Position numbers and translations under genes: made by a program
The notes under the pieces: model-generated
Seen by the model: the letters and a program-made list of their open reading frames with translations, nothing else
Databases searched by the model: none
What the model was told of the DNA's origin: nothing
Part shown: positions 21,120-33,311 of the stretch, piece after piece
Layout of the letters: each line of letters starts with the position of its first letter
How positions within the stretch are numbered: the first letter of the stretch is position 1
Assembly: GCA_028023455.1 (NCBI GenBank)
Contig: JAQFVV010012395.1
Coordinates: 618,001-682,000, forward strand
Source: Epiperipatus broadwayi
Taxonomy: Eukaryota > Onychophora > Udeonychophora > Euonychophora > Peripatidae
Reading direction: 5' to 3'
DNA: 64,000 nt

Positions 21120-22490
21120 ATTTAATAAAACCTATAGATATCAAACTTGAATTTTGCCCTTGATTGTCTTAAACCAAGAAAGGCCCCAGGAGCAGCCAGT
21201 ATATTATTAGAATTTCTAAAAAACTTGGGATTTAAAGCCATAGTAGAATTGGCAAAATTATTCAATAAGAATATTCATACATAAATTATTCCAAAAATTT
21301 GGCATAAAAATGAAATTGTAGCAATCGTAAAATCAAACAAATCCAGCATTGATCAAAAAAAAATTATCTTATTATGTGTTTCCTACAAACCGTTTGGAAG
21401 AATTATGTCAAGAATTTTGCCAATAATTGAAAGCTATCTAAATAAAGAGCAGATTGGGTTTAGACCAGCACTGTGATTAAATTTTATTCTTAACAACTCG
21501 CATTGAAAAAGGCTTGCAAAATAATTTAAAAACTGGTGTAACTTTCATTGGTATAACCTTATCTTTGTTTGGAAATGTAAGAAAACCATTAATTTATTTC
21601 ACAAATAAATGCTCTCCAATAGAAAAATTTGAATGACACTAAATGATAATTTTGTAGATACAAAATTTTACATAAGTTTTCCATGAGATTTATTTCTTTG
21701 ACCCACTTTTATCTTTCCAAAATAGATTGCAGATAATTAATTTATCGTAATTTACTTTGAATTCTTACAATAAATTTTTTTTTGAAATAAACTAAATATA
21801 TGAAAAACTTGGAAATCTTTTTCAAAGATTGTGCTCTTAGTCCTAATCCAATGGCGACAGTGTGCTAAATATTTTCTTTAAACAATAGATAATCATCTCA
21901 AAATCTGGATTTAACATTTTGAAATAATACATTGAAACACAATCTTAATCCATGCTATTTAGGAGTAACTTGGGATCCTAGCCAACTTGTTTGTTCATCT
22001 AAAGTTAGATCAAAATAAATTTCTAGGAATAATTTTGAAAAACTGGCTAGCACTATGTGAGATTATGATGTAAGTACAGACAGCTTCTTTAGCACTAGCA
22101 TATTACTGGAGAAAATTGTCCTGTTTGGAGAAAAAGTTCCATGCTAAACTTCTACATATTCAATTAAATATGAAAAATATTACTTCGCACACTCAAATTT
22201 ACATCATTGCAATTTTGCATATTTGTCCACCAGATATCAGAAGAGAGGTTGCTTCACAGAAAATGTATAAAAGGCTACTAAGCAGATCAAATTTTCTAAT
22301 AAATATGGATATAGTTTCACCATTTAAGGCATTTTTCAAATCAAAATCCCTTTTTTTGGATATTCAACCAAAAAATGGAATTTTTATATTTTTCCGAACA
22401 ATTTTTTTCTAGCCAGTTGGATTTGGTGTTCCTGGACACAACTGGATTTCATCAACAGATCGGTTGTTGCAATGAACTATATTGTAATTG
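21120..22490 (+). pseudogene. Jockey-type reverse transcriptase and C-terminus, broken
   Basis: Frames read LKPRKAPGAASILLEFLKNL (21165-21230, RT motif 0/1 region with KAPG), IPKIWHKNEIVAIVKS (about 21290), ILLCVSYKPFGRIMSRILP (about 21370-21420), and YLNKEQIGFRPAL (about 21440-21475). Later come NPCYLGVTWDPS near 21960 and a PVGFGVPGHNWISSTDRL segment near 22430. These follow the Jockey RT in order. The YxDD catalytic box is not recognisable, and stops are frequent. Confidence 0.6.
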
Positions 22491-22722
22491 AAACTTATCA
22501 ATCAATTGTTTATATAAATGTTGTCAAAAAAACTATGATCATATCATTAGTGATTACCGAATCTGACTTCAGTGACAGAATTAAAGGTATTACTAAAAGT
22601 ACAGATGTATTCATCTCATTGAAATCTATACCATTTCTTTTATGGTGTTTTGTTAATAGTTTAGCTGTTAAAAAAATGCAAAAGCTAAGTAAGAATAGAA
22701 CCAGATATTATGTATTTTTTAT

Positions 22723-23599
22723 TGTTATAGCGGGGGTGGAGAACCTCCAGCCCCATAGACCAAGTCCTATCCTCGAAAGCTGTTAATACAGCCCCAGTCA
22801 TTTTCACAAAGTATATAAAATACACCTGAATTAAATTTGTATGCAGTGCTGTGTAAATAAAAGTGCAAATATGGAATTAAAGTTTTCTCAATTACATCAT
22901 TTTCTCCAACCTTTATAATTGTTATAATTCCTTCTATCAGAGATGCAATATTCCAACAAATTATTTATATTGTTTAATCTATCTGACTAAAGTGACACTA
23001 AGATCATTTTGTTTGATTTTAAAGTGATTTTCACAGACGAATGTATAGCCAGCAAAAATAAAACTCGAATTTTATTATTTTGCACTTAATTTTTTTTTTT
23101 ATTAGGACGGCTTCATGAAGTAAGGTTCATACAAAAATTTGTACATTTGAAAAGAAATGGAGCAACGCATTTTATGACAGTAAGTTATTTTTTTAAAAAA
23201 AGGCATAAAATTCAAAACCATTTTTTGAAGGGAAGTTTATAAAAGATTGCTACCTAGTTGCTATAGAATTAATCTGTCCAGAAAATAAAAGAAATTTGAG
23301 AATTTATGTCACGAAGATAGGTTCAAGATGAATCGGAAAAATTAGTCATTAAATATGGAACAATCATTAATAATAATATTTTATTTTTAATTTACAAAAA
23401 ATTATGGCCCTTGTTTAAAAGGGGTAAGTTGAAATTGGTCTGCCAGTTGACAAGCTCCTTTAATGATTAAAGGTAAATTCATATTTTTGATTAAATATGG
23501 TAAGCTAATTTTTAAATTGTTAATTTTGTATGGCCGCGAATAAGATTCTAAATTTCCAAATGGCCCTTGGCAGAAAGGTTTCCCATCCCGGAGTTATAG
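22723..23599. mobile_element. Non-autonomous hAT-type element
   Basis: The left end at 22731 (CGGGGGTGGAGAACCTCC) matches, inverted, the right end at 23590 (inward CGGGATGGGAAACC), a degraded hAT terminal repeat of the CAGGGGTGGG type. GTTATAG stands directly before the left end and again at 23593-23599, in line with an 8-bp target duplication that has mutated. The 860-bp interior has no transposase frame I recognise. Confidence 0.55.
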
Positions 23600-25757
23600 T
23601 ATGGTCTCTGTATCTATATAAAATAATGATATATATACGTTTGTATCTTATATTTTAATTTAATTAACCATTCTTGTATCATTTGTTTTTGAATAAAGAC
23701 ATGTCAAATTTTATTTCTGGCTATATTTTAGTTTGTTTATATTTTCCGAAAAAAAATTGAAATAGGGAAAGATGATAATTAATCAGATAATTTTCTCTTT
23801 ATAGCTTTAAATAATATTTAATAATATAATCAAATCATAATTATATATGTAGAGTTTGATTACCATTTTTACTAATATCAATATATTTGTGCCAACTAAT
23901 TTTTTGTTTTATTACATAATTATTAATACTATTATCAAATACATAATGAAGAAATACTGGTAATACAGCTAGCCCTGCAATATCTGCAGACTCTTTCATT
24001 TGTAATACATATTCATTGCAAAGTCTTAAGTCAGTGAATTAGTTCTTTGACATGACGAGAAACATTATTATTTGTTAATTGTAATGTATCTATTTTTTAA
24101 CAGATTTTTTATTTGTGTTTATGATATACTATTTTTCACTTGATGGTTTACGGGTGGAAAGATGTCTGTTGTATGTTCAGTTTTATCAGCTGTAATCATT
24201 TCATGTCTAGATTTTCTAGCAAATATACCTATCTTTTAAAAATGTATATCTTTTTTTTTTTTTGTAATCAACGTATTTTATTTTTAAGTGCTTATGGAAT
24301 CAATGAACAATTTGCTACATACAATATATTCGAAACATGTGTATTGTCAATACATGTAAATCCTCTATTTAAACAGTTTTCACTATATTTCCTTTTGTTG
24401 TGCTCTTAGATGACATCTGCTTTTTTAATAGTAAATTTTGAAGAAATCAGTTTCTTCTCCAATTTCAAATGCGTTAGAAGTAGTTCCTTGTGGGTAATTT
24501 TTGAATAGTATTTAAATTCTGATATTAGTCAGAATTGTAATAAAAAATTGTTATAAAAAAGTCTACAACACAAAAGTAAATGTGGAAGAAAAATACTAAA
24601 AAGTATCAATAATGTAAAAGCAGTTGTAATAAAAAATTATTTGATAAAATGTTAAGTAACAAAAATTAAAGATTGCAATATAAATAAGATTGTAATATAT
24701 AAAATCTAATGTAAAATAGTTGAAAGCTGTAATTCCAAAATAAATAATTGCAAAAAGAAATAATTTCTAATTATAAAAAAAAAGTTATAATAATAATAAA
24801 TGTTCAGACACAAAATTTATGCAAATCAATTCAAATCTGTTATAGTAAAACAATCAAAAGTACTATTAAAAGCTTATAATAGTAATAAACTTACAAATTT
24901 AAGCAAAATAATAAAATGATGTATTTAATAAATGAATATTGTCATGAATAATATCTTTTCAGCTGGCAAAGCTGATATTTGTTTTGACAGATTTCTAATA
25001 ACCGATGATGTCATGGCATGTGCAGATTGCTCCACTAACATGTTTTAGCATGTTCAGATTATAACTTTGTGCTGCATCTAAAATCATACAGGGCTTATAT
25101 TTTACAATTTTTCAGGAATACCTATTGACTTTTCATGGAACATAGTTTGGAGGTACTGCTCTAGAAATAAAATATACTTGTGGCTGATTTTGATCATTTT
25201 ACTGGCAAAATACTGAAAACAGAAAAGTTTATTAAAATTAAAATAACAGTTTAAAAATTATTTCATACTTAAAAAAATCTTTTTTTTGTTCTTGTCTTCA
25301 TGATATTTGACCCATTTGATTATGTGATTTTTTTCACTTGCAAATTTTATATATATAAAAAATATAGACTTTGAATAGTACTTTTATTAAAGTTAATAAT
25401 CTCTTCCCTCTTTTTTCTATGCATTCTGTTGGAAAGATTATGGGGGCAATCACCTAATCAACATGCATTACAATTATTTGTATTGAATTCAAATATCTCA
25501 TTATTTTTTTCAAATAACATTTTGATTTTATAAATTATGCCCCCTCTCCCATATAAAAAGGCAATATATATTGACAATCTTTTGGGAAATTTCTCTCTCC
25601 ATAGATGTAAAATCAAAGATACTAAAAATTGTTTTTCCTTAAAATTTACAATAAAATAATTCAGAAATTATAAATGGTTTATCACTATCTGCAACTGTTT
25701 TAATATTTTAACAACCATTACTCAAACAAATGTACTAATCTACTTTTTTCCTTTTAC
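23600..25757. other. Intronic AT-rich DNA, no gene
   Basis: The only hint is 25096-25164, whose end (TTTGGAGGTACTGCTCTAG) recalls a hAT terminus read inward, but no partner was found. Elsewhere only low-complexity frames occur. Confidence 0.35.
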
Positions 25758-26297
25758 AGAACATGATAATTTCATTCCAATATCAGCCTTTCAAGCTAAT
25801 TGAGCACGCGTCTTTTGAGAGTGTTAAATAAATGAATACTCTCCTCTTCAATCCAAGATATAGTATTTATGCAGGAATAAAAAGAATCCCTCTTATTCCT
25901 ACGACTCAAATTCTTTTATATGAGCAAATCTGAAGAACTGTTGAAGAGAGCGTGAGTAGATTCTCACTTTAAATTACTATTTACAATGTTTTTTGACTGA
26001 ATGACGTCATTCAGTCAAAAAACATTGTAAATAGTAATTTAAAGTGAGAATCTACTCACGCTCTCTTCAACAGTTCTTCAGATTTGCTCATATAAAAGAA
26101 TTTGAGTCGTAGGAATAAGAGGGATTCTTTTTATTCCTGCATAAATACTATATCTTGGATTGAAGAGGAGAGTATTCATTTATTTAACACTCTCAAAAGA
26201 CGCGTGCTCAATTAGCTTGAAAGGCTGATATTGGAATGAAATATAATTGCAAGCACGGCGCTAGATAAAATATTTGCTTATTTAGAACATGATAATT
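25758..26297 (+). mobile_element. Perfect 474-bp palindrome with tail; palindrome-plus-tail insertion E
   Basis: From 25769 to 26242 the sequence is its own reverse complement: two 237-bp arms with no spacer and no mismatch that I could find. The centre (26001-26010) is ATGACGTCAT, which contains the CRE/ATF octamer TGACGTCA. A 14-bp direct repeat, AGAACATGATAATT (25758-25771 and 26284-26297), flanks it. On the right only, a 41-bp non-palindromic tail (26243-26283, with GGCGCTAGATAAAA) lies between palindrome and repeat. Arms without differences imply very recent formation or gene conversion. If transcribed with the host intron it would form a 237-bp dsRNA stem. It has no coding frame. Confidence 0.85.
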
Positions 26298-28036
26298 ATT
26301 ATTTTAAGAGTTGCTTTATCAGTTTGTTCAGCTATTAATTTCAAAATTGTGTATATATTAGAGTAGCGGGTTGAATTGAACATAATGAAAGCTGATCTGT
26401 TTGAACAAAAACAAAAGAGCCCCATGCTGAATATCAGAATAATATTCACAGGAAGTCAAATTAAAATATTACAAAAAACAAACAAACTATCATTAGCTCA
26501 AAATAGAAACTAAGCTTAGAAAAGCAACATTACTAATAGAAAAAATTATGATCACACTTAGATAGATTGCTAAAGAAAGGATTGAAGAATTCATATAAGC
26601 AAACTTATGATGAAGTTAAACAACTAGATATATTGAAATCCAAAGAGTAATTACATTTTATTTTCTAAAATCTTTGCTTTATAAAGTTTATAAGTTTCAT
26701 AGTTTGGGAAGGAGGTTACTGAAAAAAAAAAAAAATTAGTTAATGGATTTTGAAAATAGAATAGTGAACTAGTTGCAAATTTAAGCAGGATATGCTTTTT
26801 TAACTTTTTATTTGTTACTATTTTATTATTTTTATGACAGTTTAAGAATTCAATGTTTTGTTATATTTTTTCTAGTAAGTTTAAAATTGAAACTCATTTG
26901 TTCATGGAAGTAATCTCAATGACAAACTCTCCATACAGTAGTGCCCATGTGATTCAATGCCCCAAATAATAGGACAATACAAATCTTTTAATAATCAAAA
27001 ATTGGTAATTTAATATTTAGTTACCATTTGCAATCTTGTACTGCATTTGCTGAGATTGAAACTTTGCTTAAACAATGATTTACATTATCAGCAAACTGAA
27101 GATATTAAGATTATAATCTAAAATTCTTTCATATAATTCATAAGAGAGTTATTTATTCCCTGAAATCAGAATGTATTAACTTTTTATCATCAACTTGATT
27201 ATTTTTGGACATATCTATTATCAAATAAGATATGCCTATTAACACATTGACTTTCAAGTTGACTTCTAGACTGAACTCATTAAAATTTTATTTTCCTTTG
27301 CTTTCATTATTTCCGTTAATATTTTTTTTTAATTAGAGAATTTTTTTCTTTCTACACAATTGTATATTTAAATGCCACATGTGTTACTATTTTCTGGAGT
27401 TCTATTATGTTTAAATTTACTCAATTAATCTTTCTTTAGTCATTTAAATATCCAGAATATATTATCATTTGAAAGTCAATCAGAAGCTTGGTATCAATAA
27501 ACACTTAAGTCTCCATAAACTTTACTGGCTTATCAAATCCTTAGCAATATGGAGCTAATCTTCCTTTATCCAAATATTGTAAAAAAAAAAAAATGGCTTT
27601 AAAACTAATTAGATATGCTATATAATGATACATAATTTCACTATCTAGGATAGATGTGAGAGGTTATTTCTTGTCCATAGGTGTTGAAGGTACTATTAAA
27701 CTTATTTTTACAACATATTCCTATTCTATTCAAATTTGCATCCAATTTAGACTTTTAAAATAACTTATTTGGGCAAATTTTTTTGTAATGATATTATTTC
27801 TATATCCCCTTCATACATATTTTTACTTTAATGCTCTGGAAAATTCATTGAACATCTTTTATTTTTCACATTATTAGAATTCTTCTGTGAACACTAAGTG
27901 ATCTTGATGTGTACCCACAGTAATTGTTGCTTTTCATATTTGAAATATTAGATTCAATTTATTCAGTGGTTTTTCCTATATTTCAATTTTTTCACAACAT
28001 TCTTATATTTCTCATTTTTATCCTGAGTTTTTGGTA
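26298..28036. other. Intronic DNA, no gene; one short copy of a hairpin-arm sequence
   Basis: At 26925-26965 AAACTCTCCATACAGTAGTG is close to the arm of insertion C (11318-11350), here without a complementary partner. The rest is AT-rich with no recognisable feature. Confidence 0.4.
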
Positions 28037-29167
28037 ATTATAATGTAATCGGGTTTGGCCACTTGATGGTGTTGTTGGCAGTCAAAAACAATACAATACA
28101 ATGTTCGGGGCCGCATTATATTTTTAAATCGAATCGCTGTTTGTTTTTTTTTTTTTGGTAATTAATTTATTGATTGCTATAACTTTTTTTTCATGCCTTT
28201 TTATTAAAAAAGTTGTTTAATTTTAATTTTGTATTTAGTAAACGACCTTTTTTTTTAATTTTAAAATGCTGTTTTTGGACAAAGCTGCTACTCTGCGATG
28301 TCTATTTAGCGATGTTTTTGCTTAATTATTGGTAAACGACAACCTTTTTTTTTATTTTTAAATCGCTGTTTTTGGACAAAGCTGCTACTCTACGATGTCT
28401 TTCACTTAATTATTGCTTTCTACATAACAGAAAAACTATGTAGGGTTAGGTTTAGGATTAGTTAGGGTTAGTGTTCTGTTGTTTGTAATGCTAAAATAAA
28501 AGATTTCAAAATCGTAAACATAGTTGGACAAAATAAAGAAACTCAAACTTTTTTAAACAACAAACACATATAAATGTCTTATTTACTTATTAAATATATT
28601 TATAATATGTGCTTTCTATGAAATTTACAAAAAATCGTGTATATTTTTATTGGACAGCAGAAATACTCGGCTTCTGTTGTCGGCAACTGCGGAAAAAGTT
28701 GATCGCCATCCATTTTATCAACTACGTGGTATTTCATGTGAAAACGAGATTTCGCACGCGATATCGGCCGAATTCTTTTTTACCTACCCTCTGCATGGTT
28801 TTACACCTTGCACATTCTCTAAACCAAGGGTGTGGCCATTTAGAAAATTACTATAAATTCATGTTTATTAAATAAATTATAAATACAAATGTTGTGTAAC
28901 GTATATTGTAAAATTTTGACTAATCCAACTAAACACACATATATATCAAATTGTAAACGAAAGATAAGTGTGTGGATTCACAATAACTGTTGTGAAGCAG
29001 AAATAGGCCATATTATTTCTGCGTTACGCATCATAAATGGCCTTCTTAATGGCTAAGACAACATAGATGTTTTCTATAGCCGTAAGTCAGGCCTTGTAAA
29101 CGGCATTTGTTAGGTGTGTTGGCGAGCCAGAACGCCATCAAGTGGCCAAGCCCGATTACATTATAAG
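28037..29167. mobile_element. 1.1-kb TIR transposon of unassigned superfamily
   Basis: The ends at 28045 and 29159 are inverted copies starting GTAATCGGGTTTGGCCACTT and continuing through GATGG, about 30 bp nearly exact, with weaker pairing further in. ATTATAAT (28037-28044) and ATTATAAG (29160-29167) give a 7/8 match as an 8-bp target duplication. Termini do not begin CA as in hAT, and I cannot match them to a named group. The interior has a tandem duplication, a TTAGGG-like patch and two overlapping 68-88 codon frames (28609-28875) of unknown meaning. Confidence 0.62.
28238..28475. repeat. Tandem duplication (about 93 bp) and TTAGGG-like patch inside the TIR element
   Basis: The block with GTAAACGAC ... 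GGACAAAGCTGCTACTCT occurs at about 28238-28330 and 28332-28415. At 28440-28475 the sequence runs GTAGGGTTAGGTTTAGG and then TTAGGGTTAG, resembling degenerate telomere repeat. Confidence 0.65.
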
Positions 29168-29756
29168 TACCGAGTTTTTTTATATATTAGTATTATCACA
29201 ATATCACTTATAAATTTATTTTATGCTTCTTTAAATTTCTGTTTTAGAATCATTCTAGATCAAATGATCTAATATTTTAACAATTTTTTTTTAAAATTTG
29301 GCTCACCAAATGTATTATTAGACATAGTAAAAAGTAAATTTTTATCTATTATACTTTTAACGTTATTGTACTGCTATTTGAAATTCCAGATAATCAGAAT
29401 TTTATGCTAACAAATGATTATTCAAATTAGAATCAAAATATACCATTAAAATTGTGACTTACTTTATGCTTTTATATGAAATAAAACTTTTTTTTCCCCC
29501 AGTTTTAATTGCAACATCATTTGATAAAAATGTCATATAGTTCAAAAATATCAATAGTAAAAACAATAGTTTTTTTGTCTGGAGGAAAAAATAATTTTAG
29601 CAAAAATACATGACAAGTCTGGAATTTATGTGCAAAAAAAGATTAATATTGGAAAATTTAAAGAGCTTTTCTAGGCAAAATATCCTGTTGAAAAGAGAAA
29701 TTTTAAAGTTTACTGAACTAGGATTCAATCACTGTACTTTAACTGAAGGAAATTGT
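29168..29756. other. Intronic AT-rich DNA, no gene
   Basis: No frame, repeat or terminal structure that I can support. Confidence 0.4.
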
Positions 29757-32243
29757 TGTGTATTCAAAATGTAAGCACTCTGAGTACCAACAAATAAAAC
29801 AATAAATAATAACCAAAAATAAATCAATAAATGATAAAATGTAATTAATAGCAAAAAATTATTGATACACACAAAACAGTACATACAGGTCACGTAAGGT
29901 TCACTTCCCACAATGCATTTATAAGTGGCTGCTTCTGAATTGTTTCCGCCGACTTCAGTTTTCCAAAACACTTTGGCTCTGTTCAGCTGCTGTTCAAACT
30001 CACGTTGGCTTCGCACTAGCGTGCTACCCCATCATTTATGCTTCTTTCAGCTATTGCCACTTTAAATCTCTTGGCAACCGTTCACTTGATAAATTCACTG
30101 GAATCACAACCAACACACTTTGCTCCTCAAAACTTTATTCATTGTTTGCTTCTAGCAATCCAGGATTCATTCTTGATTTTTATCAGTCTTGTATTTCCTA
30201 TTGGTATTTTTAATTAGTATTTTCAATTTCTATTGTATCAAGAAATATTTGTATTTAGCAAATATTTCGTGGCAATTATCAAATGCAATTTTCTTATCAC
30301 AAACATAAATAATTTCCAATGTTACATTTAATTATTAATTAAACCCTTATCAGTTAGCAATCTAAAATATTTTTCTCTAATATCTTTTTTTTACTTTTTC
30401 TGGAGTACAAAATTTATATTTGAACTTCAATGTACATATTTATACAAAATACGATACTTCCTCCCCACTCCAGAAAAAACTCTTGTTCAAATTAATAAAT
30501 GTAACCTTGAAAATTATCTAAATTCTTCTTTTTCCTTGCTGCCTTGGGTGCTTTTTTCTCCCACTTGGAGAAATTTTGGTTTTTTTCTTGTTCTTTGGTT
30601 TGTATATCTGGCAGTTCATTGTCTAAAGATTGTCCTTCTAAAAAATCTTTGAAAGTATCCATTTCATTTTCTCTATCAGCTGTCTTTTCTTATAGCTCTA
30701 TTTCATATGCTAAAACATTACCTATTCTGATAATTCATTTAATTTTTCCTTCTATTCTTATGCTGTTTTAAACAGCTGATTATTCTTCTGCAGTAACTGC
30801 TGATTTTCTTGCAATTTCTGCTCCAGATCATTATATAATTAACCATTTCTGGATTCTAAGTCCTTTAATGTTTTTTTCTAGTAAATTTGCCATTGATTCC
30901 AACTCTTGCAATTTGGCTGTAATGACTCATTCATTTCGTTTTTATCTTCCATGTTACAGGTCAATTCATTCGCACAATGTTTTTTCTTTTAAATTCTTTT
31001 CTGTTTGTAATTTAGTCATATCTATTTGATGTGTTCACATTATACTGTTTTTGATCTTATGTTTGATTGTTGTCCTTGTGAATTGATTTCTATCACTCAC
31101 ACTAATATCACTTTCTGGTGATTCTCTACATCTTGCTAAGTAGCCTTTCCGCTTACACGTACGGCATCGTTTGTCTTTAAATATGGTCTTTTTTTATGTG
31201 CCCTAGTTTTCCACAGCAAAAATACTTAATTTCTTTTCTAAAACCTTTGTTTGCAAAGAAAATATTTTTAATGTTTGCTTCATGCTCGTGTCTTATATGC
31301 TATTGTTTTGCTGTAATTTTCATTGCTGAAAAGCGCCACCTGATCCATGATAAGTTCAGTGGCCACTTCCTTTTTAATGGCTTCTTTGAAATTTAATTCT
31401 TCATAGGCAAGAAGGTTTTGTCGGTATCTGATCTCTGACATGTCCGAGATTAATTGATATAACAGAAGTTTGTCTACATGGTCGCCATCGTCAAATTCCA
31501 TTATTACTGACTGACCTAGCGACACTTTCACTATTGTGTGTTGGCTTTTTTAAAACTTATTCATTATTCACAGGTTTGAGATAGTAACTACGCCAACTTG
31601 TGTATTCAAAATGCAAGCACTCCAAATACCAATAAAAAAACAATAATAGCAAATAAATCAATAAATGATGTAATTAATAGCGAAACACAGTATATAGTTC
31701 ACTTAAGGTTCACTTTCCACGATGCACTTGACAACTAGCTACTTCTGGACAATTTTCTCCGGCCTCAATTTCCAAAACACTTTGACTCTGTTCAGGTGCT
31801 GCTGGTGATCATGTTGGCTTCACACTAAAGCGCTGCACCATCATTTACGTTTCTTTCAGTTATTGTCACTTTAAATTTCTTAGCAACCATTAACTTGGTT
31901 AATTCACTGGAATCAGAACCAACACGCGTTGCTACTCAAAACTATTTATTTACGTAGGTTTGCCTCCGCCAATTCAGCATTCATTCTTGATTTTTATCAG
32001 TCATATTTCTTATTAGTATTTTCAATTTCTATTGCATCAAAAAATATTGGTAATTAGCAAAACACAATTTTCTTATTGCAAATGTAAATTTCCATTGTTA
32101 CATTCTATGCATATTTAATCATTAATTAAATCCTTATCAGTTAGCAAATTTAAAATATATTTCTCTAATATTTTTTTTTTTTTTTTCTGGAGTACAAAAC
32201 TTATACTTGAATTTCAATGTATATATTTATTTAAAATATGACA
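29757..32243 (-). mobile_element. Non-autonomous LTR retrotransposon with gag but no pol
   Basis: Two direct repeats, 29757-30456 (700 bp) and 31599-32243 (645 bp), share both ends. They start TGTGTATTCAAAATG; the right copy ends ATGACA and the left a mutated ACGATA. Read on the - strand these are LTRs of the TG...CA type. Beside the 3' LTR (left) lies a purine tract, GGAGTGGGGAGGAAG. The interior of only about 1.1 kb encodes gag-like and coiled-coil remnants and no protease, RT or integrase. LTR divergence is clearly above 10%, so it is old. No target duplication was seen. Confidence 0.68.
30500..31531 (-). pseudogene. Gag remnant with zinc knuckle and coiled coil
   Basis: On the - strand 31531-31280 is open for 83 codons and includes LLAYEELNFKEAI, like the end of Ty3 capsid proteins (LLxxxxLTFxxAI). 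Downstream, near 31230-31140, FCCGKLGHIKK and CRTCKRKGYLARC resemble a pair of degraded CCHC knuckles that package the RNA. Still further (about 30920-30770) a broken heptad segment, KLQELESMANLLEKTLKDLE, predicts a coiled coil in place of pol. Stops and shifts break the reading. Confidence 0.5.
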
Positions 32244-32973
32244 AAAATGACATGTGTAAGCACAACACATTTAATATGCAAATAAAAGAACATTAAACTG
32301 ATAAGAAAAATATCTGACTAATTGTAAATCTTGTTTAGCAAAGATAATGTGTGATGAGCTAGACACAATATATTACCTTAATATGCCTCATATCTTTGTT
32401 TGAATATTTTAAACAAGAATTATATATGAAGCCCAAAGAAGAAATGATAGACTATTATCTACAAACAAATGGTTTGTCAACAAATGTTCATTTGAAAAAT
32501 TCATCAAACGAAACAAAAGTTTGTGGAATTCTTGTGTGAACAGTTGTCTAGTCTGATCATTATAATTACTTTGAGAATCTCAAGAACAACAACAAAAAAA
32601 TGGGATGGGGTGATATTTTGATTTTGCAGAAAGTAATGCTTTTGCTTTACAAGTTGAAGCCTAGTCTCTTCATTAGAAGAATTCTGATAATATAAAATTT
32701 ATAAATAGTATTTGCATGACACAGTTCCTATTTTTTTATTTCAGAAAGAACTTATATCTAAGATCAGAATCTATATGATTTTAAAAAGATGTACTACTTT
32801 TCAGATGAATCTTGCACATTTTTAAAAAAAGAATTTTCAGATACAAATCGTATAAGTGATTTTGGAATCAAGATTGAATGACATTTCTATGTCATTGCCC
32901 ATGGTATCTGTGATTGTTGGGGGAAGGATCAATTCTGAAGAGCAGATTGTAGTCTTTTTTACAGTTTACAAAG
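32244..32973. other. Intronic DNA, no gene
   Basis: AT-rich. The 110-codon + frame at 32856-33188 runs into the tandem duplication below and looks non-coding. Confidence 0.35.
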
Positions 32974-33311
32974 AGCCAGTCCAATTATTGACTCCATGGA
33001 TTTCTATTTTTTTCAATGAACAATCAAAATTGTTTGAAAAGCATTTATGCTATGCATATTCAAAATCAGTTGCCCAAAAGTTCCATTATTTGTTACTGTA
33101 TCAGTTAAAATATTTTTTTAAAAAGGATTATATATATATTTTAGCCAGTCCAATTATTGACTCCATGGATTTCTATTTTTGTCAATGAACAATCAAAATT
33201 GTTTGAAAAGCATTTATGCTATGCATATTCAAAATCAGTTGCCCAAATTCCATTATTTGTTACTGTATCAGTTAAAATATTTTTTTAAAAAGGATTATAT
33301 ATATATTTTAT
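32974..33311. repeat. Tandem duplication, unit 169 bp
   Basis: The unit starting AGCCAGTCCAATTATTGACT occupies 32974-33142 and again 33143-33310. Only a few differences separate them (for example a missing AAG after TTGCCCAA), so this is recent. Confidence 0.9.

Larger units (their letters stand above)
19500..22490 (+). mobile_element. Decayed Jockey-clade LINE interrupted by another LINE fragment
   Basis: From left to right the + strand shows a doubled 5' segment (19507-19980), endonuclease remnants (about 19960-20290), a foreign LINE 3' end (about 20545-21030), and RT plus C-terminal remnants (about 21120-22490). The order matches a Jockey ORF2. No ORF1, poly(A) tail or target duplication could be fixed. 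Confidence 0.6.

Noticed and set aside
25096-25164. hAT-like terminus near TTTGGAGGTACTGCTCTAG
   Set aside because: No opposite end or 8-bp duplication found.
28440-28475. TTAGGG-like run as evidence for a telomere or for a phylum
   Set aside because: Only a few imperfect units inside a transposon; too little to infer either.
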